Assembly (NCBI RefSeq): GCF_002252705.1
Contig: NZ_NQLA01000020.1
Coordinates: forward strand, 1 to 52,261
DNA: 52,261 bases
Direction: 5' to 3'
Origin: Vulcanococcus limneticus LL
GTDB taxonomy: Bacteria > Cyanobacteriota > Cyanobacteriia > PCC-6307 > Cyanobiaceae
In this document: positions 1 to 8,929 of the stretch, in pieces
Layout of the letters: each line of letters starts with the position of its first letter
How positions within the stretch are numbered: the first letter of the stretch is position 1
Made by a program: the position numbers and the translations under genes
The notes under the pieces: model-generated
Told to the model about the DNA's origin: nothing
Database searches by the model: none
What the model saw: the letters and a program-made list of their open reading frames with translations, nothing else

Positions 1-92
1 GCTGATCAAGAGCCCCAGATGACAGGTACCGGCCACGGCAGGAGCGGCAACAGCAATGCGGCGCGGGTCTGGGCGGCTATTTCAGCAGCCTC
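1..92. other. Left-edge segment, no gene assigned
   Basis: The plus strand is open from base 1 to a TAG at 94-96, which could be the last 31 residues of a gene entering from the left and ending convergently on the CCA enzyme. A second plus frame ends with TGA at 20-22. Neither tail has a motif I recognise, so no product is named. Confidence 0.2.
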
Positions 93-1406
93 CTAGAGGC
101 GCTCGCGATCGAGGCGATCCGCCCGCAGTTGCCGCAGCCGTTCCCCCAGGGCAGGGCCGGGGTGCATCCCAGCGGCCACAAGTTCGGCGGCCGTCTGCGG
201 GGCCCGCAACTGCCGCCAGCGCAGCCACCAGCGCAGCAGGGGCCGGCGGGGCCCGTCGCCACAGGCCAGGGCCAGGGCCACCGCCTCTGCCCCCAGCCCA
301 TGGTCCTCCAGCAACGCGGCCCAGCGAGACGGCGTCCAGCCCCGGCCATTCGCCCCGACCTGCGGCTCCAGGTCCAGCAGCCGTTGCCGCAGCCGCAGCC
401 ACTGGGCAAGCAGCTTGTGCTGACGGTGCGGCAGCTGCAGCCGCTCGGCCAGGGCCAGCGGCTCGGAGGCCCCGGCCACCAAGCCCACCATGGTGGGCAG
501 GCCCAGCCGCTCGGCCCGGCGCATCCGCTGCCGCCAGCGGCGATCAACCTGCAGAGCAGGATCCAGCAACACCAGGGCGCCCCACTGCTGCAGCAGGGCC
601 AGGGCCCGCGGCCAGGGCTCCCGCTCCAGCAGCAGCTCCAGCTCCATCCGCAGCCGGGTGGCCAGCGCCGGTGGCGCCTGCGGCGGGGGATCGCCGTGAC
701 GCCAGCGCCAGGGCCAGGCCGCCAGGGTGGCGCTCACCTGCTCCAGGCTGGTGGCCTCCAGCGTGAACCCCAGCCGAGCCCCGTAGCGGGCACCGCGCAG
801 CAGACGCGTGGGGTCGTCGGCGACGCTGCGCGGGTGGAGCAGGCGCAGGCGTCGCTGCTCCAGGTCGGCCAGGCCGCCGTGGGGATCCAGCAGCCGCGGC
901 CCGCCGGCCTCGAGCAATACCGCCATGGCATTGATCGAGAAGTCGCGGCGGGCCAGGTCGTCCTCCAGGGCGCCAGCGCGCACCAGCGGGTTCGCGCCGG
1001 GCTCGGGGTAGCTTTCGCGGCGGGCAGTCGCCAGATCGAGCAGGATGCCGTGCAGCTCCAGCTCCACCGTGCCGTAGGCGCCGTGGAGGCGGCAGAAGCC
1101 CAGGGCGCCCGGATCGCGGGCCTCCAGGCTCGCCGCCAGCCGGTGGGCCGCCGGAGCCTGGGAGGCCTCCACGGCATCAGCGCCCCCCGGCAACGTGGCC
1201 GGAGCCCAACGCGCTGGATCCTCCACCACCAGGTCCAGATCCGGCAGCCCCCGCCAGGGGTCGCGGTGCACCCGGTGCAGCAGCAGATCGCGCACGGCTC
1301 CGCCCACCAGGGCCAGGCGCAGACCGCCGGCCGCTTCCACCAGCGCGAGGTGGATCGGCTCGGGAATCGGCAGCGTCAGGTCGTGCGGCAGCTCAGGGCG
1401 GCCCAT
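93..1406 (-). CDS. cca: CCA tRNA nucleotidyltransferase / poly(A) polymerase family protein
   Basis: Adds or repairs the 3'-CCA end of tRNA in the cytoplasm (class II nucleotidyltransferase superfamily). With the ATG at 1406 the product is 437 residues. Residues 35-40 read GGAVRD and residues 56-62 read DLDLVVE, the glycine loop and metal-binding acidic pair of the head domain. [10 protein letters not shown] and [11 protein letters not shown] follow, typical of the neck of this family, and then a leucine/arginine-rich helical tail. The frame stays open up to 1727 but that stretch would run into galE and looks like noise. An ATG at 1442 (12 residues longer) is the alternative start. The gene is divergent from galE with about 127 bases between them. 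CCA-adding versus poly(A) activity cannot be decided here. Confidence 0.9.
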   Translation of the reverse strand: MGRPELPHDLTLPIPEPIHLALVEAAGGLRLALVGGAVRDLLLHRVHRDPWRGLPDLDLVVEDPARWAPATLPGGADAVEASQAPAAHRLAASLEARDPGALGFCRLHGAYGTVELELHGILLDLATARRESYPEPGANPLVRAGALEDDLARRDFSINAMAVLLEAGGPRLLDPHGGLADLEQRRLRLLHPRSVADDPTRLLRGARYGARLGFTLEATSLEQVSATLAAWPWRWRHGDPPPQAPPALATRLRMELELLLEREPWPRALALLQQWGALVLLDPALQVDRRWRQRMRRAERLGLPTMVGLVAGASEPLALAERLQLPHRQHKLLAQWLRLRQRLLDLEPQVGANGRGWTPSRWAALLEDHGLGAEAVALALACGDGPRRPLLRWWLRWRQLRAPQTAAELVAAGMHPGPALGERLRQLRADRLDRERL

Positions 1407-1533
1407 GGGCTCGGGTCCCTCGGCCCGCCCAGGATGTCGCATGGCTGGCCGGCAGGCCGTCCACCGGCGTGACGTGGCCGGCCCAGCGACACGTAGAACA
1501 ATCTCCATCCCGCGCAGGGGCCCCACGTCGTCG

Positions 1534-2574
1534 ATGTCGCTGCAGCTGCTGATCACCGGCGGGGCCGGCTTCATCGGCAGCCACACCTGCCTCAGCCTGC
1601 TGGAGGCGGGCCACGGCCTGGTGGTGCTGGACAACTTCGCCAACAGCTCTCCTGAGGCGCTGCGACGGGTGCAGGAGCTGACGGGTCCCCAGGCCGCGAC
1701 GCGCCTGCAACTGATCCGAGGCGACATCCGCTCCCGGGAGGCTGTGGCGCAGGCCTTCCGTGCGGCGCCGATCGACGCGGTGCTGCACTTCGCCGGGCTG
1801 AAGGCGGTGGGCGAATCGGTGCGCCAGCCCCAGCGCTACTGGGACGTGAACGTGGGTGGCACCCTGCAGCTGCTGAAGGCGATGGCCGACCACAACTGCC
1901 GCACCCTGGTGTTCAGCAGCAGCGCCACCCTCTACGGCTTCCCGGACCAGGTGCCGATTCCGGAAAAGGCGCCGCTGCGGCCGATCAATCCCTACGGCCA
2001 CACCAAGGCCGCGGTGGAGCGCCTGCTGACGGACGTGGCCGCCAGCGAGCCCGGCTGGCGCGTCGCTGCGCTGCGCTACTTCAACCCGGTGGGGGCCCAC
2101 CCCAGCGGCCGCCTGGGTGAGGCGCCCAGCGGAACCCCCAGCAACCTCTTCCCCTACCTCAGCCAGGTGGCCGTGGGCCTGCGACCCACCCTGCAGGTGT
2201 TCGGCGCCGACTGGCCCACCCCCGATGGCACCGGCGTGCGCGACTACATCCACGTGATGGATCTGGCAGAGGGTCACCGGGCCGCCCTTGAGGTGCTGGT
2301 GCGGGAGCCGCCGCAGCTGCTCACCCTCAACCTGGGCAGCGGGCGGGGCCACTCAGTCCTGGAACTGGTGGCGGCCTTCGAGGCGGCCAGCGGCCGGGCG
2401 ATTCCGTACCAGGTGGTGGCGCGCCGGCCCGGCGACTCGCCCACCAGCGTGGCCGATCCCTCCCTGGCCACCGCTCGGCTCGGCTGGCGCACCCGCCGCG
2501 GTCTGGCCGAGATCTGCCGGGACGGCTGGGCCTGGCAGAGCGCCAATCCGCAGGGGTACGGAGAAGCCCACTGA
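1534..2574 (+). CDS. galE: UDP-glucose 4-epimerase
   Basis: Interconverts UDP-glucose and UDP-galactose, providing galactosyl donors. The 346-residue product is a short-chain dehydrogenase: GGAGFIG at residues 9-15 binds [13 protein letters not shown] near 126-135 supplies the catalytic serine, and NPYGHTK at 152-158 supplies Y154 and K158. The substrate motif [13 protein letters not shown] follows, as in true GalE proteins. The ATG at 1534 was chosen because the Rossmann strand begins directly after it. It opens a plus-strand run of seven nucleotide-sugar genes, and rmlA begins within about 80 bases of its stop. Confidence 0.95.
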   Translation: MSLQLLITGGAGFIGSHTCLSLLEAGHGLVVLDNFANSSPEALRRVQELTGPQAATRLQLIRGDIRSREAVAQAFRAAPIDAVLHFAGLKAVGESVRQPQRYWDVNVGGTLQLLKAMADHNCRTLVFSSSATLYGFPDQVPIPEKAPLRPINPYGHTKAAVERLLTDVAASEPGWRVAALRYFNPVGAHPSGRLGEAPSGTPSNLFPYLSQVAVGLRPTLQVFGADWPTPDGTGVRDYIHVMDLAEGHRAALEVLVREPPQLLTLNLGSGRGHSVLELVAAFEAASGRAIPYQVVARRPGDSPTSVADPSLATARLGWRTRRGLAEICRDGWAWQSANPQGYGEAH

Positions 2575-2652
2575 GCAGACTTGGTGGGGGGCACCGCCGG
2601 CCCATCGGAGCTGCCCACCCATGCGAGATTCACCGCCAACCACGGGGGTGAG

Positions 2653-3543
2653 TTGGGCGACACGCGTAGGGGCATCATCCTGGCCGGCGGCAGCGGCACC
2701 CGGCTGCATCCGATCACCCAGGCGGTGAGCAAGCAGCTACTGCCGGTATACGACAAACCAATGATCTACTACCCGCTCAGCACACTGATGCTGGCGGGAA
2801 TCCGCGAGGTGCTGATCATCACCACCCCCCAGGACCAGGCCATCTTCCAACGCCTGCTGGGCGATGGCGGTGCCTGGGGCATGGCAATCTCCTACGCCGT
2901 GCAGACGAGCCCCGATGGCCTGGCCCAGGCCTTTCTGATCGGCGCCGCGTTCCTGGCGGGTGCTCCGGCGGCCCTGGTGCTGGGAGACAACCTCTTCCAC
3001 GGCCACGAGCTGGTGCCCCAGCTCCAGACCAGCAACGCCGCCACGCTCGGAGCCAGCGTCTTCGCCTATCCCGTACGGGATCCCGAACGCTATGGGGTGG
3101 TGGAATTCTCCGAGGAGGGCCGGGTGCTGAGCATCGAGGAGAAACCGCAGCAGCCCAAATCCCGCTACGCCGTCACCGGGCTCTACTTCTATGACGACAC
3201 TGTGGTGGAGCGGGCCCGGGCGGTGCTGCCCTCACCGCGGGGTGAACTGGAGATCACCGACCTCAATCGCAGCTACCTGGAGGAGGGGCTCCTGACGGTG
3301 GAACTGATGGGCCGGGGCATGGCCTGGCTGGACACCGGCACCTGCGACTCGCTGCATGAGGCCGCCAGCTACATCCGCACCCTGGAGCACCGCCAGGGGC
3401 TCAAGGTGGGCTGTCCGGAGGAGGTGGCCTGGCGGCTGGGCTGGATCGACGGGGCCCAGCTGGAGCGGCTGGCGGCGCCCCTGCGCAAGAGCGGCTACGG
3501 CGACTACCTGCTCACGCTGCTGGAAGAGCGCCATGCAGGCTGA
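2653..3543 (+). CDS. rfbA: Glucose-1-phosphate thymidylyltransferase
   Basis: First step of dTDP-L-rhamnose synthesis: glucose-1-phosphate plus dTTP gives dTDP-glucose. The N-terminus has the nucleotide-binding loop [11 protein letters not shown] followed by [18 protein letters not shown], diagnostic of Rml[13 protein letters not shown] and the acidic WLDTGT motif are also present. No ATG lies in frame near the start. A TTG at 2653 gives 296 residues, the usual length for RmlA, and follows a G-rich stretch. TTG 2581 or GTG 2584 would add about 24 residues unlike the family. The 3' end overlaps rfbC by 11 bases. Confidence 0.93.
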   Translation: MGDTRRGIILAGGSGTRLHPITQAVSKQLLPVYDKPMIYYPLSTLMLAGIREVLIITTPQDQAIFQRLLGDGGAWGMAISYAVQTSPDGLAQAFLIGAAFLAGAPAALVLGDNLFHGHELVPQLQTSNAATLGASVFAYPVRDPERYGVVEFSEEGRVLSIEEKPQQPKSRYAVTGLYFYDDTVVERARAVLPSPRGELEITDLNRSYLEEGLLTVELMGRGMAWLDTGTCDSLHEAASYIRTLEHRQGLKVGCPEEVAWRLGWIDGAQLERLAAPLRKSGYGDYLLTLLEERHAG

Positions 3544-4132
3544 CAGGCTCCTCACAGGCCGTGGCGTGGCAATGGCCGGCCCGCTGCTGCTCACCCCCCG
3601 GGTGTTCGGCGATGCCCGGGGATTCTTTTTCGAGAGCTGGAACCAGCGGCTGTTCGAGCAGGTCCTCATGGCCGACGGGCAGCCGGCGCCTGGCTTCGTG
3701 CAGGACAACCACTCCCGCTCCTGCCGGGGCGTGCTGCGGGGCTTGCACTACCAGCTGCCACCCCATCCCCAGGGCAAGCTGGTGCGCTGCGCGGTGGGTG
3801 AGATCTTCGATGTGGCAGTCGACCTGCGCCGCTCCTCTCCGAGCTTCGGTCAGTGGGTGGGGGCGGTGCTGAGCGCCGAGAACCGGCAGCAGCTGTGGGT
3901 GCCGGCGGGTTTTGCCCACGGCTTCCTCACCCTCAGCGACCATGCCGAAGTGCTCTACAAGGCCAGCGCTTTCTGGAGCCAGGCCTGCGAGCGGGGAATC
4001 CGCTGGGATGATCCGGCCCTGGCGATCGCCTGGCCCCGGGAGGCCCTGGGGGAAACGGCCATCCAGCTGTCGGAGAAGGATGGGGCGGCGCCCGAACTGG
4101 CAGGGCTGCCGGCCGGGGAGCTGTTCCCATGA
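3533..4132 (+). CDS. rfbC: dTDP-4-dehydrorhamnose 3,5-epimerase
   Basis: Epimerizes C3 and C5 of dTDP-4-keto-6-deoxyglucose, the third step to dTDP-L-rhamnose. The 199-residue cupin-type protein contains [28 protein letters not shown] with the catalytic His at about 72, [11 protein letters not shown] and [15 protein letters not shown], all typical of RmlC. The ATG at 3533 lies inside the last codons of rfbA and has GGAAGAG about 6 bases upstream, which fits translational coupling. The stop overlaps the rfbD start as ATGA. Confidence 0.95.
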   Translation: MQADRLLTGRGVAMAGPLLLTPRVFGDARGFFFESWNQRLFEQVLMADGQPAPGFVQDNHSRSCRGVLRGLHYQLPPHPQGKLVRCAVGEIFDVAVDLRRSSPSFGQWVGAVLSAENRQQLWVPAGFAHGFLTLSDHAEVLYKASAFWSQACERGIRWDDPALAIAWPREALGETAIQLSEKDGAAPELAGLPAGELFP

Positions 4133-5109
4133 CCCCACCCCTGCGCGTGCTGCTCACCGGCGCCGGCGGCCAACTGGGCCGGGCCCTGGTGGCCTCGGTG
4201 CCGCCGGGGGTGGAGCTGATCGCCACCGGCCGCAGGAGCGGCGACGGCCTGGTGGCACTCGATCTGGCCGATGCCGAGGCCTGCCGGACGGCGGTGCGGA
4301 GCCATCGGCCCACCTGGGTGCTCAATGCCGGGGCCTACACGGCGGTGGACCGCGCCGAGGCGGAAGCGGAGCTGGCCCTGGCGGTGAATGCCGGCGCTCC
4401 ACGGGCCTTCGCCGAGGCACTGGCGGACACGGGCGGCCGGCTGCTGCAGCTGAGCACCGACTTCGTGTACAACGGCAGCCAGGGCTCGCCTTACCGGCCG
4501 GAGCAGGCCACGGACCCACTCGGGGTCTACGGGGCCAGCAAGGCCGCAGGCGAGGCGGCAGCCCTGGAGCTGGCGGGGGCGCGGGTGCTGCGCACCAGCT
4601 GGGTCTACGGGCCGGTGGGCCATAACTTCTGTCTCACAATGCTGCGGCTGCACGCGAGCCGGGCGGCGGGGAGAGAACCCCTGGGCGTGGTGGCCGACCA
4701 GGTGGGTTGCCCCACGGCCACCCACACCCTGGAGGCGGCCTGCTGGCGGGCCATCGGCGTGGGCACACCAACGACGGGGAGCGGTCTCGAGGGGCGCATC
4801 CTGCACTGGAGCGATGCCGGCGTCGCCAGCTGGTACGACTTCGCCGTGGCCATCGGCGAGCTGGGGGTAGTGGCGGGCCTGCTGGACCAGGCGGCGGAGG
4901 TACGGCCCCTCACCAGCGCCGAGTACCCAACCCCGGCCCGGCGCCCCAGCTACTCCCTGCTCGACTGCAGCGGCACCCGGGCGGCCCTTGGGCTGGAGCC
5001 CCTGCACTGGCGAACGGCCCTGGCCGCGGTGCTCGGGCAACTGCGTGATGCGGGCAACCCCGCCCCCGGCGGAGCTGGGCCTGAACCAGGCACCGCCGGA
5101 CCGCCATGA
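4129..5109 (+). CDS. rfbD: dTDP-4-dehydrorhamnose reductase
   Basis: Last step of dTDP-L-rhamnose synthesis, reducing the 4-keto sugar with NAD(P)H. The 326-residue protein has GAGGQLG at residues 11-17 (cofactor loop), STDFVYNG near 109-116, and Y134-GAS-K138 as the catalytic pair. RTSWVYG and VADQVGCPT are characteristic of RmlD. The start codon overlaps the rfbC stop (ATGA at 4129). The C-terminal 20 residues are proline/glycine-rich and probably unstructured. About 80 bases separate it from rfbB. Confidence 0.95.
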   Translation: MTPPLRVLLTGAGGQLGRALVASVPPGVELIATGRRSGDGLVALDLADAEACRTAVRSHRPTWVLNAGAYTAVDRAEAEAELALAVNAGAPRAFAEALADTGGRLLQLSTDFVYNGSQGSPYRPEQATDPLGVYGASKAAGEAAALELAGARVLRTSWVYGPVGHNFCLTMLRLHASRAAGREPLGVVADQVGCPTATHTLEAACWRAIGVGTPTTGSGLEGRILHWSDAGVASWYDFAVAIGELGVVAGLLDQAAEVRPLTSAEYPTPARRPSYSLLDCSGTRAALGLEPLHWRTALAAVLGQLRDAGNPAPGGAGPEPGTAGPP

Positions 5110-5191
5110 CAGACCCGCCATCCCGCCGTTCAGCCCACGCCTGCCCCGAGCTCGCCCCCCCACGCGCCGCTCCGCCCTGCGCCCAGCCCCG

Positions 5192-6316
5192 ATGACCGCC
5201 CTACCCGCTCCACTCGACGTTCCGCAGCTCCTGGGAGACACCACCCGCGTCCTGGTGACCGGTGGCGCCGGCTTCATCGGCGGCGCCGTGGTGCGCCGGC
5301 TGCTGCGGGAGTCGACGGCCACGGTGTTCAACCTCGACAAGCTCGGCTACGCCAGCGATCTGGCCAGCATCAAGCAGCTGCTTCACACGCTGGCGGGCGG
5401 GGATCCGGGCGCTCGGCACCGTCTGCTGCAGGTGGACCTGGTGGATGAAGCCGCCACCGCCGAAGCGGTGCGGGCGGCCGATCCCGATCTGGTGCTCCAC
5501 CTGGCGGCCGAGAGCCATGTGGACCGCTCGATCGACGGTCCGGGCGCCTTCATCGCCAGCAACGTGACCGGCACCTTCAACCTGCTGCAGGCGGTGCGGG
5601 CCCACTGGCAGTCCTTGCCAGCCGAGCGCCAGGCACGCTTCCGCTTCCACCACATCAGCACCGATGAGGTGTTCGGCTCCCTGGGACCCACGGGCCGCTT
5701 CTCGGAAACCACCCCCTACGACCCCCGCTCGCCCTACTCCGCCAGCAAGGCCGCCAGCGACCACCTGGTGAACGCCTGGCACCACACCTACGGCCTGCCG
5801 GTGGTGCTCACCAACTGCTCCAACAACTACGGCCCCTGGCAGTTCCCCGAGAAGCTGATCCCGGTGGTGATCCTCAAGGCCGCCGCCGGGGAAGCCATCC
5901 CCCTCTACGGCGATGGCGCCAACGTGCGCGACTGGCTCTACGTGGAGGACCACGTGGACGCCCTGCTGCTGGCGGCCACCCAGGGGCAACTGGGTCACAG
6001 CTACTGCGTCGGTGGCCACGGGGAGCGCAGCAACAAGGAGGTGGTGCAGGCGATCTGCACGGTGCTGGATGAACGCCTCCCCGCTGGCGCCCCCCACGCC
6101 CGCCTGATCACCCCGGTGCGCGATCGACCAGGCCACGACCGGCGCTACGCCATTGATCCCAGCCGCATCAGCACGGAGCTGGGCTGGCAGCCCCGTCACG
6201 CTGTTGCCGAGGGGCTTGCTGCCACGGTGGGCTGGTATCTGGGCAACCTGGACTGGTGCCAGGGGGTTCGGGAACGGGCCGGCTACGGCGGCGAGCGCAT
6301 CGGCACGCGCCGCTGA
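5192..6316 (+). CDS. rfbB: dTDP-glucose 4,6-dehydratase
   Basis: Converts dTDP-glucose to dTDP-4-keto-6-deoxyglucose, the second rhamnose step and the branch point to other 6-deoxy sugars. In the 374-residue product GGAGFIG is at 24-30, the dehydratase-specific TDE at 157-159 and Y182-SAS-K186 follows. NCSNNYGPWQFPEKLIP and RDWLYVEDHVDALL are hallmark RmlB blocks. The start at 5192 (MTALPAP) was preferred; the open frame further upstream overlaps rfbD. This gene completes rmlACDB, so the strain can make rhamnose donors for the glycan locus at 18-32 kb. Confidence 0.95.
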   Translation: MTALPAPLDVPQLLGDTTRVLVTGGAGFIGGAVVRRLLRESTATVFNLDKLGYASDLASIKQLLHTLAGGDPGARHRLLQVDLVDEAATAEAVRAADPDLVLHLAAESHVDRSIDGPGAFIASNVTGTFNLLQAVRAHWQSLPAERQARFRFHHISTDEVFGSLGPTGRFSETTPYDPRSPYSASKAASDHLVNAWHHTYGLPVVLTNCSNNYGPWQFPEKLIPVVILKAAAGEAIPLYGDGANVRDWLYVEDHVDALLLAATQGQLGHSYCVGGHGERSNKEVVQAICTVLDERLPAGAPHARLITPVRDRPGHDRRYAIDPSRISTELGWQPRHAVAEGLAATVGWYLGNLDWCQGVRERAGYGGERIGTRR

Positions 6317-6384
6317 GCCCACCGGCAGCTCCGCCATGCCACAAGGCCTGGAGGAGAATCAGCGCACCCTCCAGCCCTCGGTCC

Positions 6385-7383
6385 TTGTCTGCCCTCACCC
6401 GTTGCCTGCAGGAAGAGGCGGCGGCCATTGCCGCCACGGCGGAACGCCTTGCTGCGCACCAGGTGGAGGCGGCCCTGGAGCTGCTTGACGGCTGCGCGGA
6501 TCGTCGCGCCAAGCTGGTGATCACGGGGGTGGGCAAGAGCGGCATCGTGGCCCGGAAAATCGCCGCCACCTTCTCCTCGATCGGCCTGATGGCGATCTAC
6601 CTCAACCCGCTGGACGCCCTGCACGGCGACCTGGGGGTGGTGGCCCCCGACGACGTGGCGCTGCTGCTCTCCAACAGCGGCGAGACCGCCGAACTGCTGG
6701 AGATCCTGCCCCACCTGCGCCGCCGGGGCAGCCGCCGCATCGCACTGGTGGGCCGGATCGATTCCACCCTGGCCCGCGGCTGCGACGTGGTGCTCGATGG
6801 GTCCGTGGACCGGGAGGTGTGTCCGCTCAACCTGGCCCCCACAGCCAGCACGGCGGTGGCCATGGCCATCGGTGATGCCCTGGCCGCGGTGTGGATGGAG
6901 CGACGCGGCATCTCCCCCCAGGACTTCGCCCTCAACCACCCAGCCGGTGCCCTGGGCAAGCAACTCACCCTCACGGCCGGCGACCTGATGATTCCCTCCA
7001 GCCGGCTGATGCCGCTTCAGGCCGACACACCCCTGCCCGAGGTGATCGCCCAGCTCACCGCCGATGGGGTGGGGGCCGGCTGGGTGGCCCAATCCGGCGA
7101 CCCCAGCCGGATCCGCGGTCTGATCACCGATGGCGACCTGCGCCGCGCCCTGCAGCAGCACAGCCCGCCGGAGTGGGCCCAGCTCACCGCCGCTGACCTG
7201 ATGACGGCCGATCCGATCACCGTGGACGAGCAGGTGCTGGCGGTGGAGGCCCTGGAGCGGATGGAGCGCAACCGCCGCAAGCCGATCGCCGTGCTTCCGG
7301 TGGTGGGCGGCGCCCAGCAGATGCTCGGCCTGCTGCGCCTGCACGATCTGGTGCAGGCCGGCCTCAGCAGGGCGGCAGCATGA
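6385..7383 (+). CDS. kdsD: D-arabinose-5-phosphate isomerase (KdsD/KpsF family)
   Basis: Interconverts ribulose-5-phosphate and arabinose-5-phosphate, the entry to Kdo synthesis. A SIS domain comes first (GVGKSG at about 48-53, LLSNSGET near 110-117, and the FALNHPAGALGK segment that closes the SIS domain of this family). Two CBS domains follow (about 205-330) with VIAQLTADGVGAG and TDGDLRRAL. No ATG is in frame: a TTG at 6385 gives 332 residues, matching the family. The nearest strong Shine-Dalgarno (GGAGGAG at about 6350-6356) sits about 30 bases too far upstream, so the start is uncertain. The stop overlaps kdsC (ATGA). Confidence 0.9.
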   Translation: MSALTRCLQEEAAAIAATAERLAAHQVEAALELLDGCADRRAKLVITGVGKSGIVARKIAATFSSIGLMAIYLNPLDALHGDLGVVAPDDVALLLSNSGETAELLEILPHLRRRGSRRIALVGRIDSTLARGCDVVLDGSVDREVCPLNLAPTASTAVAMAIGDALAAVWMERRGISPQDFALNHPAGALGKQLTLTAGDLMIPSSRLMPLQADTPLPEVIAQLTADGVGAGWVAQSGDPSRIRGLITDGDLRRALQQHSPPEWAQLTAADLMTADPITVDEQVLAVEALERMERNRRKPIAVLPVVGGAQQMLGLLRLHDLVQAGLSRAAA

Positions 7384-7979
7384 GCGGAATGGACGGCATC
7401 GAGGGCTTCGCCAGCCCATGGCAGCTGCGGCGCCGCTGGCGCTGGTTTCAGCAGCGCTCGCGCCTGGCTGCCGTGCGGCTGCTCGTGCTGGATGTGGATG
7501 GCGTACTCACCGACGGCGGCCTCTGGTATGGCCCCCAGGGGGAACTGATCAAGCGCTTCGATGTGCGCGATGGGCTGGGGATCCGCCTGCTGCAGCACGC
7601 CGGCATTGAGGTGGCCTTCCTGAGCGGAGGCCGCGGCGGCGCCACCGAGGTGCGCGCCCGCCATCTCGGCATCCGCCACTGTCTGGTGGGCGCGAAGGAC
7701 AAGCCCCAGGCCCTGGCGACCCTGCAGGCCCAGCTGGGCGTTGCACCCACGGCCACGGCCTTCGTGGGGGACGACTTCAACGACCTGGCCGTGCGGGACC
7801 AGGTCGGCCTGCTGGTGGCCACCGCCGATGCGGCGCGCCCCCTGCGCCGCCAGGCGGATCTGGTGCTGCTGCGGGCCGGTGGGCGAGGCGCCGTGCGGGA
7901 GCTGGCGGAGCGGCTGCTGCGGCCTACACCCTTCTGGGCGGAACTGCAGGAGCAGGGCTGGCGCGATCGCAATGACTGA
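7380..7979 (+). CDS. kdsC: 3-deoxy-D-manno-octulosonate 8-phosphate phosphatase
   Basis: Removes phosphate from Kdo-8-phosphate. It is a C0-type HAD phosphatase of 199 residues: LDVDGVLTDG with nucleophile D38 and acid D40, FLSGGRGGATEVRA (motif II), KDKPQAL and GDDFNDLAV (motif III). It lacks a cap domain, as KdsC does. An N-terminal extension of about 30 basic/aromatic residues precedes the HAD core. The start is fused to the kdsD stop by ATGA, and the gene ends 18 bases before the convergent glycosyltransferase gene. Confidence 0.93.
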   Translation: MSGMDGIEGFASPWQLRRRWRWFQQRSRLAAVRLLVLDVDGVLTDGGLWYGPQGELIKRFDVRDGLGIRLLQHAGIEVAFLSGGRGGATEVRARHLGIRHCLVGAKDKPQALATLQAQLGVAPTATAFVGDDFNDLAVRDQVGLLVATADAARPLRRQADLVLLRAGGRGAVRELAERLLRPTPFWAELQEQGWRDRND

Positions 7980-7997
7980 GCCCTGCGGCACTGGCCC

Positions 7998-8705
7998 CTA
8001 CGACCAGAGCCGGAAGGCCTCATCGCGGGCTGCGAACCACTCGGCCGCCAACACACCACCCCCAAGGCGGTAGGCCTCAAACCAGGGGCCGCCCAGGGTC
8101 CAGTGCACCAGGAGCGGACCACCCTCGGCCGCTGGCTCAGGACGGGATGGCTGCACGTCGATCAGATGGTTCCAGCGCTCCATGGGCAGGGCTCCGATCT
8201 CGTGGTCTCCCTGGAGCCACTCGAAGCGGTGCAGCTGCAGGCCCGAAGCCGTGTTGACGTAGTCGGGCGTGAGGGCGGTGCAGCGCGCACAGTTGAACAG
8301 CATGAGCGAGCTCCAGTTCTTCTTCTCGTAGCGGGTCTGGAGGGCGCCAAGGAACTTCACGTCCTCGCGGGGCACGTGCTCGTGCTGCACGCACAGCAGC
8401 GCATAGCTCTCATCGCGTCGGGCCCAGAGCTCGGCGATGTCGCCGCGGGCGAGCATGTCGCAGTCCATGAAGATCGCCCAGCCCTGATAGTCCTGCAGAT
8501 AGGGCACCAGGAAGCGGCTGAAGGAAAACTCGGTGCTCTGGCGCGGGTCCCGCTCGCGCCCGTACACGCCATGAAGCTGCCGGGCCACGATCGGCGTGAT
8601 TGCCAGGGGCTGGCTGCTGTGCTGGTAGAGGCTGTCGATCAGCACGTTCACGGCGGCCCGTTCGTGGGGGTCGTAGCCGATGAACACCGGAATGGGCAGG
8701 GCCAT
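7998..8705 (-). CDS. Glycosyltransferase, GT8-like, paralog A
   Basis: This 235-residue protein begins PIPVFIGYDPHER, like bacterial GT-A transferases related to family 8. Its metal-binding DxD is FMDCDM, with D81 and D83. KKNWSSLMLFN and LQGDHEIGALP probably contribute acceptor and product contacts, and HWTLGGPW lies near the C-terminus. Long blocks are identical to the protein encoded at 9709-10407, so the two are recent paralogs on either side of kdsB. It has no signal peptide or membrane helix and should act in the cytoplasm. Donor and acceptor are unknown; position suggests a Kdo-containing glycan. It is separated from kdsB by 224 bases and may have its own promoter. Confidence 0.8.
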   Translation of the reverse strand: MALPIPVFIGYDPHERAAVNVLIDSLYQHSSQPLAITPIVARQLHGVYGRERDPRQSTEFSFSRFLVPYLQDYQGWAIFMDCDMLARGDIAELWARRDESYALLCVQHEHVPREDVKFLGALQTRYEKKNWSSLMLFNCARCTALTPDYVNTASGLQLHRFEWLQGDHEIGALPMERWNHLIDVQPSRPEPAAEGGPLLVHWTLGGPWFEAYRLGGGVLAAEWFAARDEAFRLWS

Positions 8706-8797
8706 GGGGGAACAGGAGGGGGGAGGCGCCGGAGACGCCAGCCAGAGGCGACCCTGTGATCAAACTACAATGCTGATGTTATGCAAGATGGATCCGC

Positions 8798-8857
8798 CTG
8801 AAGGCAGGCTGATCCATCTGCAGGCAGGCTCATCAACCTGAAGGCATGGCCATGCGA
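8798..8857. repeat. Three imperfect 20-base tandem repeats
   Basis: Three consecutive 20-base units start at 8798, 8818 and 8838. They share CTGAAGGCAGGC / CTGCAGGCAGGC / CTGAAGGCATGG at their 5' ends and diverge at their 3' ends. The first two are most alike and the third is more decayed. They lie between kdsB and the downstream glycosyltransferase and encode nothing obvious. Confidence 0.7.
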
Positions 8858-8878
8858 CGGCTGGGTGCCAGTGGTCCA

Positions 8879-8894
8879 TCCCGGCGCGCCGGGA
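8879..8894. repeat. 16-base perfect palindrome after kdsB
   Basis: The bases TCCCGGCGCGCCGGGA read the same on both strands. On the minus strand the site lies about 35 bases past the kdsB stop. It has no T-run, so it is at most a weak transcription or mRNA-stability hairpin. In DNA this GC-rich it could be chance. Confidence 0.4.
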
Positions 8895-8929
8895 CCGGCG
8901 CACCCACGGACCAACCCGCGCTGCCCAGC

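Larger units (their letters stand above)
8706..8929. other. Intergenic region between kdsB and glycosyltransferase A
   Basis: This 224-base gap contains a locally AT-rich patch around 8755-8791, with TTGCAT on the minus strand (8786-8781) and a poor -10 about 16 bases on. That is a weak candidate promoter for the downstream glycosyltransferase. It also holds a 20-base tandem repeat and a 16-base palindrome, both listed separately. No coding sequence is supported. Confidence 0.5.

Noticed and set aside
1407-1727. N-terminal extension of the CCA enzyme frame to 1727
   Set aside because: It runs through the galE start region, has no family resemblance and is only an open frame in GC-rich DNA.
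4022-4029. HIP1 octamer GCGATCGC here and at other sites
   Set aside because: Genuine and useful as a cyanobacterial signature, but such sites are ordinary in these genomes and not a feature of interest by themselves.
8755-8791. Promoter for glycosyltransferase A
   Set aside because: The -35 candidate TTGCAT is fair but the -10 matches poorly; mentioned in the intergenic entry, not called.
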